Assembly: GCF_014873955.1 (NCBI RefSeq)
Contig: NZ_JADBED010000001.1
Coordinates: 1,426,001-1,490,000 of the forward strand
Source of the DNA: Nesterenkonia lutea
Lineage (GTDB): Bacteria; Actinomycetota; Actinomycetes; Actinomycetales; Micrococcaceae
DNA length: 64,000 nucleotides
Direction: 5' to 3'
The notes under the pieces are model-generated. The model saw only the letters and a program-made list of their open reading frames with translations, searched no databases and was not told where the DNA came from. The translations under genes and the position numbers were made by a program. Positions 17,226 to 26,651 of the stretch are shown piece after piece (within the stretch, counting starts at the first letter, position 1; the number at the start of each line of letters is the position of its first letter).

Positions 17226-19421
17226 TCAGCCGCGCTGGATGAACTCGTCTGCACCCTCGTGCAGGTCACGGTACTGCCCCACTGCCTCGCGCAGCCCGGG
17301 ATGGGAATCCCAGGTCGGATCTGCTTCGCTGAGCTCCGCCAGCAGCTGTGCGGCACGGACGATGATCTTCTCATCCCTGATGGTGCGCAGCAGCTTCAAG
17401 GTGGAGGCCTTTCCTGCCTGCGCCGCGCCCAGGACGTCGCCCTCGCGACGCCGTTCGAGATCCAGGCGGGCCAGGGTCATGCCGTCGGAGTGCTCGGCCA
17501 CCTGGTCCAGGCGCTCCAGCGAAGGGTGCTCATCGGGGAGCCTGGTCACGAGCAGGCAGAGCCCGTGCGCGCCCCCGCGCCCGACGCGGCCGCGCAGCTG
17601 ATGCAGAGTGGAGACGCCGAAGGCATCGGCGTCCAGGATCGCCATGACGGTGGCGTTGTGGACGTCCACCCCGACCTCGATCACGGTGGTGCAGATCAGC
17701 ACGTCGATCTCCCCGCGTTCAAAGGCGGTCATCACCTCCTCCTTGGCGCCCGCGTCCATGCGCCCGTGCACCTGGGCCCGACGGGTCTCCCCCAGCAGCG
17801 GGTGCTCGGCCAGACGCTGGGAGATCAGCTCCACCGAGGCGTCCTGGTCCGTATGGACCCCCGTGGCGGGGTCCTCGCGGCGATCGGCCTCGTCGATCTT
17901 GGGACACACCACGTAGACCTGGTGTCCCGCGGCGACCTCCTCCGCGATGCGCTCCCAGACACGGCCGATCATGCGCGGACCCTGGACGGTGCGCACCACA
18001 TGAGTGGCGATCGGCTGGCGGCCGCCGGGCAGACCCTCGAGCGTGGCCAGCTCGAGGTCGCCGAAGACCGTCATCGCCACCGAGCGTGGAATGGGGGTCG
18101 CAGACATGACCAGCATGTGCGGAGTGATCTCATAGCGGTGGCGCAGCGCATCACGCTGCTCCACGCCGAACCGGTGCTGCTCGTCCACCACGGCGAGCCC
18201 GAGGTCCACGAAGTGCACCTGCTCGCCGAGCACGGCGTGGGTGCCCACGATCAGGCATGCGGTTCCGGAGGCGATGTCCAGCAAGGCTCTGCGGCGCTGG
18301 GATGTGCTCAGCGAGCCGGTGAGCAGGGTCAGCCCGAGCTCCTCGGCGAGCCCGCCCAGCATGCGGCGCAGCGACCGTTCGTGCTGGGCGGCCAGGACTT
18401 CGGTGGGGGCGATCAGCGCGGCCTGGGCACCGCTCTCCAGCACCTGCAGGATGGCGCGCAGGGCGACCAGCGTCTTGCCCGAGCCCACCTCTCCCTGGAG
18501 CAGCCGGTTCATCGGGCGCTGCCGCTCGAGCTCGGTCGCGATGAGCTCACCGCAGCGCAGCTGTCCCTCGGTGAGCGTGAAGGGAAGCTCCGCGTCGAAG
18601 CGGTCGAGCAGACCCCCGGAGACCCGGGGGCGGGCACGGGCCGCGCGATCCTGGTCCTGGACCCGACGCAGGTGCAGCAGTCCCTGCAGCAGAAAGGCCT
18701 CATGGAACCGCATGCGGCGCAGGCCGCGCTCCGGGTCTGCCAGGATGTCGGGCCGGTGGATGAGCCGGTAGGCCTCGCGGAGCGTGGGGAGGTCCTCTGT
18801 CTCGCGGACTTCTGGCGGGATCGGCTCGGGCCAGTCCGCGAAGTCGATCATGTCCAGGAGGATCTCGATGCAGTCGAGGATCCGGAAGCTGCTGATGCTC
18901 GAGGTGGCGGGATAGAGCGGCACCGGAGTGCGACCTCTGCTCAGCACCGGACCCGCCACGGACCCGTCTGCCGAGGCCGGACCGTCAGCTTCCCCCGGGT
19001 CCGCCTCCAGCAGGACCGTGAAGTCGGGATTGGTCAGAGTGGGACGGTCTCGGTAGCTCCCGACCTTGCCGTGGAAGATCGCCCGCACGCCCTGGGTCAG
19101 CGTCCTGCCCACGGACCAGCCGTTGAAGAAGGCCATCTTGAGACTGTTGCCCTCGTCGTCGGCCACCCACACCTCAGCCAGGGACCCACGCCGGTTCTGC
19201 ATCCTGCGCACAGAGACCCCGGTGACCTCAGCGATGAGGCTCACGTGCTCCCCGGCCTCGGGGAGGTCGCGGAAGGAGGAGAGGTGCCCGAACTCTATCC
19301 AGCGTCGCGGGTAGTGCTGCAGCAGCTGCGCCGCCGTGGTGATGCCGAGGCCCTGTTCCAGGACCTTGGCCGACTCTTCACCGAGGACCCGGTGAAGCTG
19401 CGTGGTGGGCAGCACCTTCAC
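17226..19421 (-). CDS. recG: ATP-dependent DNA helicase RecG
   Basis: This 731-residue superfamily 2 helicase remodels stalled forks and branched DNA. An N-terminal wedge/OB region (near 60-150) is followed by helicase motifs: Walker A LLQGEVGSGKT, IAPTEVLAAQHE, DEQHRFGVEQR, SATPIPR, and the C-terminal TTVIEVGVDV and QLRGRVGRG. The GTG at 19421 is preferred: AGGAG lies upstream, it falls seven bases after the preceding stop, and a frame extending to 19553 would overlap the FakA-like gene with unlikely sequence. Length is normal for RecG. Confidence 0.96.
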   Translation of the reverse strand: MKVLPTTQLHRVLGEESAKVLEQGLGITTAAQLLQHYPRRWIEFGHLSSFRDLPEAGEHVSLIAEVTGVSVRRMQNRRGSLAEVWVADDEGNSLKMAFFNGWSVGRTLTQGVRAIFHGKVGSYRDRPTLTNPDFTVLLEADPGEADGPASADGSVAGPVLSRGRTPVPLYPATSSISSFRILDCIEILLDMIDFADWPEPIPPEVRETEDLPTLREAYRLIHRPDILADPERGLRRMRFHEAFLLQGLLHLRRVQDQDRAARARPRVSGGLLDRFDAELPFTLTEGQLRCGELIATELERQRPMNRLLQGEVGSGKTLVALRAILQVLESGAQAALIAPTEVLAAQHERSLRRMLGGLAEELGLTLLTGSLSTSQRRRALLDIASGTACLIVGTHAVLGEQVHFVDLGLAVVDEQHRFGVEQRDALRHRYEITPHMLVMSATPIPRSVAMTVFGDLELATLEGLPGGRQPIATHVVRTVQGPRMIGRVWERIAEEVAAGHQVYVVCPKIDEADRREDPATGVHTDQDASVELISQRLAEHPLLGETRRAQVHGRMDAGAKEEVMTAFERGEIDVLICTTVIEVGVDVHNATVMAILDADAFGVSTLHQLRGRVGRGGAHGLCLLVTRLPDEHPSLERLDQVAEHSDGMTLARLDLERRREGDVLGAAQAGKASTLKLLRTIRDEKIIVRAAQLLAELSEADPTWDSHPGLREAVGQYRDLHEGADEFIQRG

Positions 19422-19428
19422 GTGCCGG

Positions 19429-20409
19429 TCACTCCTGGGCGCGGTGCAGCGGTGTGGCGGTGTAGGACTCCACCGTCCCCGCCGCGTGCACGGTCTCGGC
19501 GGTGCGCGGCTCCTCGCGGGTGTGGACGTGGATGCGCCACCGGTAGCTGCCATCCTCGGCGGCGGCAGGATCGATCGGGGTCACGATGACCGAGTCGCCG
19601 AGCGTGTTGAGCTCATGCCGGAGCGAGGCGGCCCCGAGCGGATCGAGCCTGACCGTGCACATGACCTCGACGCCTCCGGCATCGTCCTGTGTGGGCGCAG
19701 AGTCCTGTGTGGGCGCAGAGTCCTGCCCCTGACTCCAGCCGGGCAGGTGCCGCAGCGAGTCGAAGTCCATGTCCTGGCCGGTGATCGTGGCGTGCAGCGC
19801 GATCAGCACCACGAGCAGCCCCGCCCCGCCCGAGTCCACGACTCCGGCGCGCTGGAGCACCGGCAGCTGTTCCCGGGTGGCCTCCACCGCGGCGAAGGCG
19901 CGGGCGATCACGGCTGGCATGACGGCCTCCAGAGCCGCTCGGCTCTCCGGCTCCTCCGCCTCGGCCGCCCTGCGGCGCACTTCGTCATGGACCGCGTCGA
20001 GCACGGAGAGCATGGTGCCGGCCACGGGATCGGTCAGCGCGGACCAGGAGCGGACCCGTGCCCGCTCCAGGGCGCTGCTGAGTCCCGTGATGGTCAGTCG
20101 CTCCTGCCCGTGGAGCGGCTCGGCGAGACCTGAGATCAGCACTGCCAGCAGGGTCCCGGAATTGCCGTAGGCCTCCGACATGGCCCGAGATCCGGCGGCG
20201 GCGAAGAGCTCGCCGAGATCCTGGCTCTGCGAGTGCTCAACGCTGCTGCGGCATGCCCTGATGGTGCCGAGCATGTTCTCCCCGGTGTCCGAGTCAGGGA
20301 TGGGAAACACGTTGAGTCGGTTGAGGTTTCCCACGTTCTGTTCGAGGGCCGCCTCGGCGAGGATGAACCAGCGGTGCACAGCGGCGGCACCCTTGACCTT
20401 TCCCCTCAT
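19429..20409 (-). CDS. DAK2-domain (FakA-like) protein, short form
   Basis: This 326-residue protein has an N-terminal DhaL/DAK2 kinase domain (residues about 1-205) with the metal-binding motif PIPDSDTGENM in place of the usual PDGDTGTN, then YGNSGTLLAVLISG and VVDSGGAGL. A FakA-like middle domain follows (LNTLGDSVIVTPI ... RWRIHVHT). FakA kinases phosphorylate fatty acids bound to FakB. The C-terminal third of full-length FakA (about 550 residues) is absent, so activity or partner binding may differ. A near-perfect 18-bp duplication (19684-19719) encodes a repeated SAPTQD segment between the domains. It lies upstream of recG, the standard actinobacterial position. Confidence 0.8.
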   Translation of the reverse strand: MRGKVKGAAAVHRWFILAEAALEQNVGNLNRLNVFPIPDSDTGENMLGTIRACRSSVEHSQSQDLGELFAAAGSRAMSEAYGNSGTLLAVLISGLAEPLHGQERLTITGLSSALERARVRSWSALTDPVAGTMLSVLDAVHDEVRRRAAEAEEPESRAALEAVMPAVIARAFAAVEATREQLPVLQRAGVVDSGGAGLLVVLIALHATITGQDMDFDSLRHLPGWSQGQDSAPTQDSAPTQDDAGGVEVMCTVRLDPLGAASLRHELNTLGDSVIVTPIDPAAAEDGSYRWRIHVHTREEPRTAETVHAAGTVESYTATPLHRAQE

Positions 20410-20469
20410 CGTCGGCGCCCCTCTCGGTGGTGGTTCGGTGGCCGCGAGCTCAGGCTCGCTCGAACCGGC

Positions 20470-21498
20470 TCATCTGCTGGCGGCATAGTCGTCCAGGGTG
20501 CTGTCGTCGATCGCGGAGGAGATCTCCGCCATGGCGGCCTCGTCCTGGTAGAAGATCCACTGGCCGTCGGCGGAGTAGCCGTTGCCGTCTGTCGGGACGG
20601 TGAACATGTCCACGCTGTTGGCGGCGCCGCGCATGTTCCAGCCCAGGGAGGCCACTGTGGAGGAGTCGAGGGTGTCGTCGACGATCAGGTGCGGGGAGAA
20701 GGTCTCCACCATGTCCTGGACGCGACCTGGGTTGCTCAGGTTTCCAGGGGTCAGGGTCTCGTCGATCACCGCGCGGATGAAGGCCTGCTGGTTCTTCACG
20801 CGCTGGAGGTCCCCGTCGGGGAAGCTCTTCCGGTGCCGGACGAAGGAGAGGGCCTCTTCCGAGTTCATGGTCTGCTCACCGGGCTGGAACGTGAATCCCT
20901 CCCCGGTGGTGAAGGACTCCTCGTAGCTCGAGTTCACGGTGACTCCGCCCAGGGCGTCGACCAGGCCGGTGAAGCCGAGCATGTCCACCGCGGCCACATG
21001 ATCGATGCGCGCATCGAAGAGTGATTCGATGGTGCTGATGGTCAGCGGAAGCCCGCCCAGGCTCAGCGCGGCATTGATCTTGTGCTGTCCCTGACCCGGA
21101 ACCTCGACCCAGAGGTCGCGCGGGATCGACATGATCTGCACGCTGTCGCGGTCCTCGGGGATGTGCACGAACATCATCGTGTCGGAGCGCCCGCCCTGCG
21201 GGACGTCAGGAAGGTTCTCCGATTCCCCGGATCCGCCGTTCGCGTCGGAGCCCAGGAGCAGGATGTTGATGGACTCGTCATCCTCGGCCTTCACCGGTCG
21301 CCCCTCCTCCTCGGGGAAGCTCTCCTCGAAGACCTGGGCGTTCTCCTCGTAGGCGCTGCTCAGCGAGTTCAGGTACATCATGGCCGCCACCAGCGCCCCG
21401 ACCACGAGGACGGCGATCACGCTGACGATGATCAGCGCGGCTCGACGACCCTTGCGCTTGGTGGGCTTCGGCTCGTCGTACCCGACCTGGTAGGTCAT
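20470..21498 (-). CDS. LCP (LytR-CpsA-Psr) family protein, second copy
   Basis: This 342-residue protein has a basic cytoplasmic N-terminus (PKPTKRKGRRA), one transmembrane helix near 22-44 and an extracellular LCP domain. It carries NILLLGSDAN, RSDTMMFVHIPE, SIPRDLWVEVPGQGQ (the canonical PRD), RHRKSFPDGDLQRVKNQQAFI and a C-terminal VPT segment. It probably ligates wall glycopolymers to peptidoglycan, like its paralogue at 8776. ATG 21498 is used because AGGAG lies six bases upstream. It sits between the FakA-like gene and the DUF3515 lipoprotein, where thiL often lies in relatives; thiL here is at 31319. Confidence 0.92.
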   Translation of the reverse strand: MTYQVGYDEPKPTKRKGRRAALIIVSVIAVLVVGALVAAMMYLNSLSSAYEENAQVFEESFPEEEGRPVKAEDDESINILLLGSDANGGSGESENLPDVPQGGRSDTMMFVHIPEDRDSVQIMSIPRDLWVEVPGQGQHKINAALSLGGLPLTISTIESLFDARIDHVAAVDMLGFTGLVDALGGVTVNSSYEESFTTGEGFTFQPGEQTMNSEEALSFVRHRKSFPDGDLQRVKNQQAFIRAVIDETLTPGNLSNPGRVQDMVETFSPHLIVDDTLDSSTVASLGWNMRGAANSVDMFTVPTDGNGYSADGQWIFYQDEAAMAEISSAIDDSTLDDYAASR

Positions 21499-21549
21499 CT
21501 GTGCTCCTGAAATGGGCAAATGCTATGGACTTCGTACAGAATATGTCAT

Positions 21550-22116
21550 ATGCCGTTCAACCCTGGATATCGCCGTGTGCACGGCCGTGGCGTCGTCGCC
21601 GGTCCGGCCGCGCTCCTCGCCGCGGGGCTGCTGCTCAGCGGCTGCGCGAGCACCGCCACGGTGGAGGCGGCCCCCGATGCGGCGAACCCCGAGTGTGCTG
21701 ACGTCATGCTCGCGGTGCCCGAGGTCATCGGTGACCATGAGCTGCGCCCCACGACCTCCCAGGGCACCGCCGTCTGGGGGGACCCCAGTCAGGTGGTGGT
21801 GCGCTGCGGCGTCGAGCCGCCGGGGCCGAGCACCGAGCACTGTGTCGGCGCCGAGGGCGTGGACTGGCTCGCAGTGGAAGAGGACGACCAGACCTGGAGG
21901 CTGGTCAGCTATGGACGGGATCCCGCCGTGGAGGTGCTGCTGAACCTGGACCAGGTGGCCTCCTCCACGGCGATGCTGTCCATGTCCACGGCGGTGCAGC
22001 GGGTCGAGCAGACCCGGTCCTGCACGACCACCGAGCAGGACATCGAAGAGACCGAGGACGCCCAGGACGTCGCGGAGGGCTCAGCGCAGTCCGGCGGGAC
22101 GCTGGAGCGCCAGTGA
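21550..22116 (+). CDS. DUF3515 family lipoprotein
   Basis: This protein of about 188 residues has a lipoprotein signal peptide: basic HGRGVVAG, a hydrophobic stretch and lipobox LLSGC, so Cys would be lipidated after cleavage. The mature part (VEAAPDAANPECADVMLAVPE ... VVVRCGVEPPGPS ... WLAVEEDDQTWRLVSYGRDPAVEVLL) fits the DUF3515 family, usually found beside ddl in Actinobacteria; function unknown. Three mature cysteines could form disulfides. The start at 21550 gives a normal signal peptide; an ATG at 21520 is possible. It converges on ddl with a 36-bp overlap. Confidence 0.85.
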   Translation: MPFNPGYRRVHGRGVVAGPAALLAAGLLLSGCASTATVEAAPDAANPECADVMLAVPEVIGDHELRPTTSQGTAVWGDPSQVVVRCGVEPPGPSTEHCVGAEGVDWLAVEEDDQTWRLVSYGRDPAVEVLLNLDQVASSTAMLSMSTAVQRVEQTRSCTTTEQDIEETEDAQDVAEGSAQSGGTLERQ

Positions 22117-23229
22117 GATCAGCTCGGTGATGAGCTCCGGATAGTCGATCCCGGTGGCCTTCCACATCTGGGGGTACATGCTGATCGGGGTGAACCCGGG
22201 CATGGTGTTCACCTCGTTGATGACCACTTCGCCGTCGGTGGTGTAGAAGAAGTCGGCCCGAGAGATCCCCTCGGCGTCGAGCGCCTCGAAGGCGAGCACC
22301 GCCTGCCGCCGGATCTCCGCGCTGACCTCATCAGGCAGCTGCGCCGGACAGGAGAGGTCCGCCGCGGCGGAGTCGGTGTACTTGGCGTTGAAGTCATAGA
22401 ACTGATGTTTCTGGGAACCGTCATGGACGACGATCTCGCCCAGCAGCGAGGCGCGGGCTTCAGCGCCGGAAGGGGAGCCGAGCACACCGCATTCGATCTC
22501 GCGGCCTTCGATCCCCTCTTCCACGATCACCTTGGGATCGTGCTTGCGGGCCTCCGCGATGGCGTCGGCGAGCCGGTCGAGATCCTCCACCCGAGTGATG
22601 CCCATGGAGGAGCCTGCGCGGGAGGGCTTGACGAACACCGGCAGCTTCAGCTCGCGGACCCTCTCGAGCGCGGCAGTGGGGTCCTGGGTCCACTGTCGGT
22701 CGGTGATGGTCACCCAGGGGCCGACGTGCAGGCCCGCCGCGGCGAAGGCGATCTTCATATGGTGCTTGTCCATGGCCATGGCTGAGCTGAGCACGCCCGC
22801 CCCGACATAGGGCAGACCGGCGAGCTCGAGCAGGCCCTGGAGCGTGCCGTCCTCGCCGAAGGGACCGTGGAGCAGCGGAAAGACGACGTCGACCTGGCCC
22901 ATGGCCGTGGAGGATCCGTCGGGGTGAACCTCCATCAGCTCTGCGCTGCGCTCGGAGGAGCCGGCGGCCCCTGAATGCAGCTGGACCGTGGAGTCGGTGG
23001 GCAGGACGCGGGGAAGTTCATCCCCGCCGAAGGCGTGGGTGCGCGGGTCGGTCACGGGGCGCGTCCACTGTCCGGTGGCGGTGATCCCCACGGCGACCAC
23101 GTCGAAAGCCTCGGTGTCGATCGCGTTGAGCACTCCGGCCGCGGTGACGCAGCTGACCGAATGCTCGGAGGACTGTCCTCCGAAGAGCACGAGGACCCGC
23201 GGCTTCAGGCCCGGGGCGGTGTCTGCCAT
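22081..23229 (-). CDS. ddl: D-alanine--D-alanine ligase
   Basis: This 382-residue ATP-grasp enzyme makes D-Ala-D-Ala for the peptidoglycan stem peptide. The N-terminal VLVLFGGQSSEHSVSC, the lysine-containing LPVFVKPSRAGSSMGI, the glutamate-rich ATP site VIVEEGIEGREIECGVLG and the metal-binding C-terminus VVINEVNTMPGFTPISMYP are all present. ATG 23229 lies four bases after the gpsA stop with GGAAAG upstream, so the 33-residue upstream extension within gpsA is rejected. It is co-transcribed with gpsA and plsC. Confidence 0.96.
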   Translation of the reverse strand: MADTAPGLKPRVLVLFGGQSSEHSVSCVTAAGVLNAIDTEAFDVVAVGITATGQWTRPVTDPRTHAFGGDELPRVLPTDSTVQLHSGAAGSSERSAELMEVHPDGSSTAMGQVDVVFPLLHGPFGEDGTLQGLLELAGLPYVGAGVLSSAMAMDKHHMKIAFAAAGLHVGPWVTITDRQWTQDPTAALERVRELKLPVFVKPSRAGSSMGITRVEDLDRLADAIAEARKHDPKVIVEEGIEGREIECGVLGSPSGAEARASLLGEIVVHDGSQKHQFYDFNAKYTDSAAADLSCPAQLPDEVSAEIRRQAVLAFEALDAEGISRADFFYTTDGEVVINEVNTMPGFTPISMYPQMWKATGIDYPELITELISLALQRPAGLR

Positions 23230-23233
23230 GAAT

Positions 23234-24253
23234 CTACTTTCCTTCGGCTTTGAGGTCTCGGGCCAGGAGCAGGGAGGCGAGCCGGTCGACCGGCAGCTTG
23301 TCCTCCAGAACCGCCACCACGGCTTCACAGATCGGCATCTCGATCTGGTGCTGGCGGGCGAGCTCCACGACGGCGGAGCCCGACTTCATCCCCTCTGCGG
23401 TCTGCGAGAGCCGCTCGGTCGCCTGCTCTGCGGTGAGGCCCTCCCCGAGGAGGCGGCCTGCGGTGCGGTTGCGGGAGAGCGGAGAGGCGCAGGTCGCGAC
23501 GAGGTCGCCCAGGCCGGCGAGGCCGGAGAAGGTCTCCAGCTGGCCGCCGAGGACCGTGGCCAGCCGAGTGGTCTCGGCGAGCCCGCGGGTGATGACTGAA
23601 GCCTTGGAGTTGTCCCCCAGCTTCTGCCCGTCGCAGATGCCCACGGCCAGCGCGATGACGTTCTTGACGATTCCGGCGATCTCGACCCCGGTGACGTCGG
23701 TGTTGGTGTAGGGGCGGAAGTACTGGTTGTTGCACAGCGCGGCCACATGTTCGGCGACGAGCTCATCGGCGCAGGCCACCACTGAGGCGGTGGGCTCCTC
23801 GCGGGCGATCTCCATCGCGAGATTGGGACCCGAGATCACGACGGTCCGGTCGGGGCCGACTCCCAGCTCCTCTTCGATGACCTCGGACATGCGCAGGTCC
23901 GTGCCGCGCTCCAGGCCCTTGATCAGCGAGACCAGCACGGCGGAGTCGTGGAGATTCTCGCGGACCACGCTCAGGTGCGAGCGGAGGGACTGGGCCGGCA
24001 CGGCGAGCACGATGACCTCGGCACCCTGGACAGCCTCGGCGAGATCGCTGGTGGCGGTGATGATCTCGGGGAGGGCGGTCTCCCCCAGATAGGTGGTGTT
24101 GGTATGGGACTCGTTGATCTCGGCGGCCGCTTCGGCCCGGCGTGCCCACAGGCGCACCGTGGTCTCGTGGCCGCCGAGCACGGCGGCGTCGGCGAGGACC
24201 TTCGCGAAGGTGGTGCCCCAGCTGCCGGCTCCGAGCACGGCGATCGTGGTCAC
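23234..24253 (-). CDS. gpsA: Glycerol-3-phosphate dehydrogenase [NAD(P)+]
   Basis: This 339-residue enzyme reduces dihydroxyacetone phosphate to sn-glycerol-3-phosphate for phospholipid synthesis. The NAD(P) site AVLGAGSWGTTFAKVLAD, the motif VLVSLIKGLERGT and the catalytic lysine region GIVKNVIALAVGICDG are visible, with DNSKASVITRGLAE as the substrate site. The GTG start overlaps the plsC stop by four bases, so supply of glycerol-3-phosphate is coupled to acylation. Length matches the family. Confidence 0.97.
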   Translation of the reverse strand: MTTIAVLGAGSWGTTFAKVLADAAVLGGHETTVRLWARRAEAAAEINESHTNTTYLGETALPEIITATSDLAEAVQGAEVIVLAVPAQSLRSHLSVVRENLHDSAVLVSLIKGLERGTDLRMSEVIEEELGVGPDRTVVISGPNLAMEIAREEPTASVVACADELVAEHVAALCNNQYFRPYTNTDVTGVEIAGIVKNVIALAVGICDGQKLGDNSKASVITRGLAETTRLATVLGGQLETFSGLAGLGDLVATCASPLSRNRTAGRLLGEGLTAEQATERLSQTAEGMKSGSAVVELARQHQIEMPICEAVVAVLEDKLPVDRLASLLLARDLKAEGK

Positions 24254-25170
24254 GGCGAACCTTCCCGCGGGCGCTCCGGGGCGGAGCCTCGTCCGCCGTT
24301 GCGGGGCTGTGTGCGCGGGACGCGCTGGCGCAGGCTGCGGTCCCAGATCAGCTCGGGGGGAGCTTCCCCGCGCAGTGCGGAGACTCCCTCGGTGAGGGCG
24401 GCCTCGATGCGTTCGGTGGCCTCGCCGAGCACTGCGCGGGTCAGCGGTGCGGCGCGGAGGTCGCTCAGGTCGATCTCCTCCCCCACGGCGAGCCGGTAGC
24501 GCTTGCGCGGAAGGACCTTGGGCAGCTTGGCGTAGGTCCCGAAGAACTCCTGGACGCCCCAGTGGGTGATCGGGATCAGCGGGGCGCCGGTGCTCAGCGC
24601 CAGCCGGGCCGCGCCGGTCTTGGCGCGCATCGGCCAGCCCTCGGGATCACGGGTGAGGGTGCCCTCGGGGTAGATCATGATGGCCCCGCCCGCGGCGAGC
24701 ACGTCGCGCGCCGCGTCCAGGGAGCGTCGCGCATCCGTGCGGCTGTCTCGGCTCACCGGGATCTGCTTCAGCCCGCTGAACACCCTGCCCAGCACGGGGA
24801 TCCGGAACAGCGAGTCCTTGGTCATGAAGTGGAAGGTGTGCCCGCTGCGGTAGACCGCATGTGCCAGGGTCAGCGGATCCACCTCGCTGACGTGGTTGGC
24901 CACCACGATGAATCCGCCCTGGGGCAGCGCGTCGAGGTTCTCCCAGCTGCGGCCCAGCAGCAGGTTCAGCCCCGGGGTCACCAGGGCTGCGGCGGCCTCG
25001 AAGCCGATCCGGGTGCCGCGCCCGACTGTGTAGTCCACCTGGTCCGCGCGCGTCGACCTCGTGCGCGCCGACCTCGTGCGCGATCTGGTGCGCCGCCGAT
25101 CCCGGCGCGCTGACCGGCGTCGGCCCTCAACGGGTGCTGGGTCGCTGCTGTTCTGGGTCACAGAGATCAA
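24250..25170 (-). CDS. plsC: 1-acyl-sn-glycerol-3-phosphate acyltransferase
   Basis: This 306-residue membrane-associated enzyme acylates lysophosphatidic acid. The acyltransferase motifs are NHVSEVD (HX4D) near 93 and YPEGTLTRDPEG near 165. Before the catalytic domain is an unusually Arg-rich N-terminus (residues about 17-42), partly encoded by short GC-rich repeats at 25044-25095; it may bind the membrane or be a poorly conserved tail. Start codon TTG 25170, with GTG 25161 as an alternative. It lies 15 bases after murA and overlaps gpsA by four bases. Confidence 0.9.
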   Translation of the reverse strand: MISVTQNSSDPAPVEGRRRSARRDRRRTRSRTRSARTRSTRADQVDYTVGRGTRIGFEAAAALVTPGLNLLLGRSWENLDALPQGGFIVVANHVSEVDPLTLAHAVYRSGHTFHFMTKDSLFRIPVLGRVFSGLKQIPVSRDSRTDARRSLDAARDVLAAGGAIMIYPEGTLTRDPEGWPMRAKTGAARLALSTGAPLIPITHWGVQEFFGTYAKLPKVLPRKRYRLAVGEEIDLSDLRAAPLTRAVLGEATERIEAALTEGVSALRGEAPPELIWDRSLRQRVPRTQPRNGGRGSAPERPREGSP

Positions 25171-25185
25171 GCCTACCGGCCAGGA

Positions 25186-26508
25186 TCAGCGTTCGGACAT
25201 CTCGACATCCGCACCCAGTCCGATGAGCTTGTCCATGAAGTGCTCGTAGCCTCGGTTGATGACCTCGATGCCGGTCACGGTGGAGGTTCCCTTGGCCGCC
25301 AGTGCCGCGATCAGGTGGGAGAAGCCGCCGCGCAGGTCCGGGACGTTGATCTCGGCGCCGGTGAGCTCCACGGGTCCGGAGATGACTGCCGAGTGCAGGA
25401 AGTTGCGCTGGCCGAAGCGGCAGGGACTCGAGCCCAGGCATTCCCGATGCAGCTGGATGGAGGCTCCCATGCGCTCCAGCGCCTCGGTGAAGCCGAAGCG
25501 GTTCTCATAGACGGTCTCATGAACGATGGACACGCCGTGTGCCTGGGTCAGCGCGACGACGAGCGGCTGCTGCCAGTCGGTCATGAAGCCGGGGTGCACA
25601 TCGGTCTCCAGGACCAGCGGCTTCAGCGCATGCCCGGCATGCCAGAAGCGGATGCCCTCGTCGTCCACGGAGAACTCCCCACCGATCTTGCGGTAGGTGT
25701 TCAAGAAGGCGGTGAGGTCGCGCTGTGCGGCGCCCTTGACGTAGATGTCGCCCTGGGTGACCAGTGCCGCAGAGGCCCAGGAGGCCGACTCGTTGCGGTC
25801 AGCGATGGCGCGGTGCTTATAGCCGGAGAGGCGCTCCACGCCTTCGATGCGGATCACCCGGTCGGTGTAGACCGTGATGATGGCGCCCATCTGCTGCAGT
25901 ATCGCGATCAGGTCATGGATCTCGGGCTCCACCGCGGCGTTGTCCAGCTCCGTGATGCCCTCGGCGAGCACCGCGGTGAGCAGCACCTGCTCGGTGGCGC
26001 CCACGGAGGGGAAGGGCAGCGTGAGCTTGGCACCCTTGAGTCCGCGCGGGGCGGAGATGTGGATGCCGGTGGGGGTCTTGTCCACGACGGCGCCGAAGTT
26101 GCGCAGCACCTCGAGGTGATAGTTGATCGGGCGGTCACCGATCCGGCAGCCGCCCAGGTCCGGGATGAAGGCCTCGCCGTTCTGGTGCATCAGCGGTCCG
26201 CAGAGGAGGATCGGGATGCGGGAGTCGCCCGCGTAGGCGTCGATCTCAGAATGCGCGGCGCTGTACGTATCCCGGGGGTCCAGCGTGAGGTCTCCGGTCA
26301 CCGGGTCGGCGTCGACCTTGACGCCGTGGATCTGGAGCAGGTTGGTGACGATCTCGACGTCTTTGATCTCTGGGACATTGCGCAGCTGGGAGGGCTCGCT
26401 GCCCAGCAGGGCGGCGACCATGGCCTTGGGCACCAGGTTCTTGGCACCCCTGACATGGACGGATCCTTCTAGTGGCTTTCCACCCTGGACGGTGAGCAGC
26501 TTGGCCAT
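25186..26508 (-). CDS. murA: UDP-N-acetylglucosamine 1-carboxyvinyltransferase
   Basis: This 440-residue enzyme catalyses the first committed step of peptidoglycan synthesis, transfer of enolpyruvate to UDP-GlcNAc. VRGAKNLVPKAMVAALLG carries the substrate-binding Lys-Asn. LGGCRIGDRPINYHLE carries the catalytic, fosfomycin-reactive cysteine rather than the aspartate of mycobacteria. The EPSP-synthase-like repeats and the C-terminal GFSHLIAALAAKGTSTVTG are typical. Start ATG 26508 (MAKLLTVQGG) matches the family; ATG 26550 is possible. The promoter probably lies in 26509-26651. Confidence 0.96.
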   Translation of the reverse strand: MAKLLTVQGGKPLEGSVHVRGAKNLVPKAMVAALLGSEPSQLRNVPEIKDVEIVTNLLQIHGVKVDADPVTGDLTLDPRDTYSAAHSEIDAYAGDSRIPILLCGPLMHQNGEAFIPDLGGCRIGDRPINYHLEVLRNFGAVVDKTPTGIHISAPRGLKGAKLTLPFPSVGATEQVLLTAVLAEGITELDNAAVEPEIHDLIAILQQMGAIITVYTDRVIRIEGVERLSGYKHRAIADRNESASWASAALVTQGDIYVKGAAQRDLTAFLNTYRKIGGEFSVDDEGIRFWHAGHALKPLVLETDVHPGFMTDWQQPLVVALTQAHGVSIVHETVYENRFGFTEALERMGASIQLHRECLGSSPCRFGQRNFLHSAVISGPVELTGAEINVPDLRGGFSHLIAALAAKGTSTVTGIEVINRGYEHFMDKLIGLGADVEMSER

Positions 26509-26651
26509 TGGACTGGATGTCCCTTCTTCGACAACGCGGAATGTAGCCATGCCACTGTAACCAACCCTGCTGGGATCCCTTCCCAGTTCCGCCCCTGGCT
26601 GAGGCAACGATTGGGTCAAGGCCCGTCGAGGGTGGGTCGCTGCCCGGCGGC

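Noticed and set aside
22081..23328. A ddl start at 23328
   Set aside because: It overlaps gpsA by 95 bases, whereas the ATG at 23229 has a ribosome-binding site and typical spacing.
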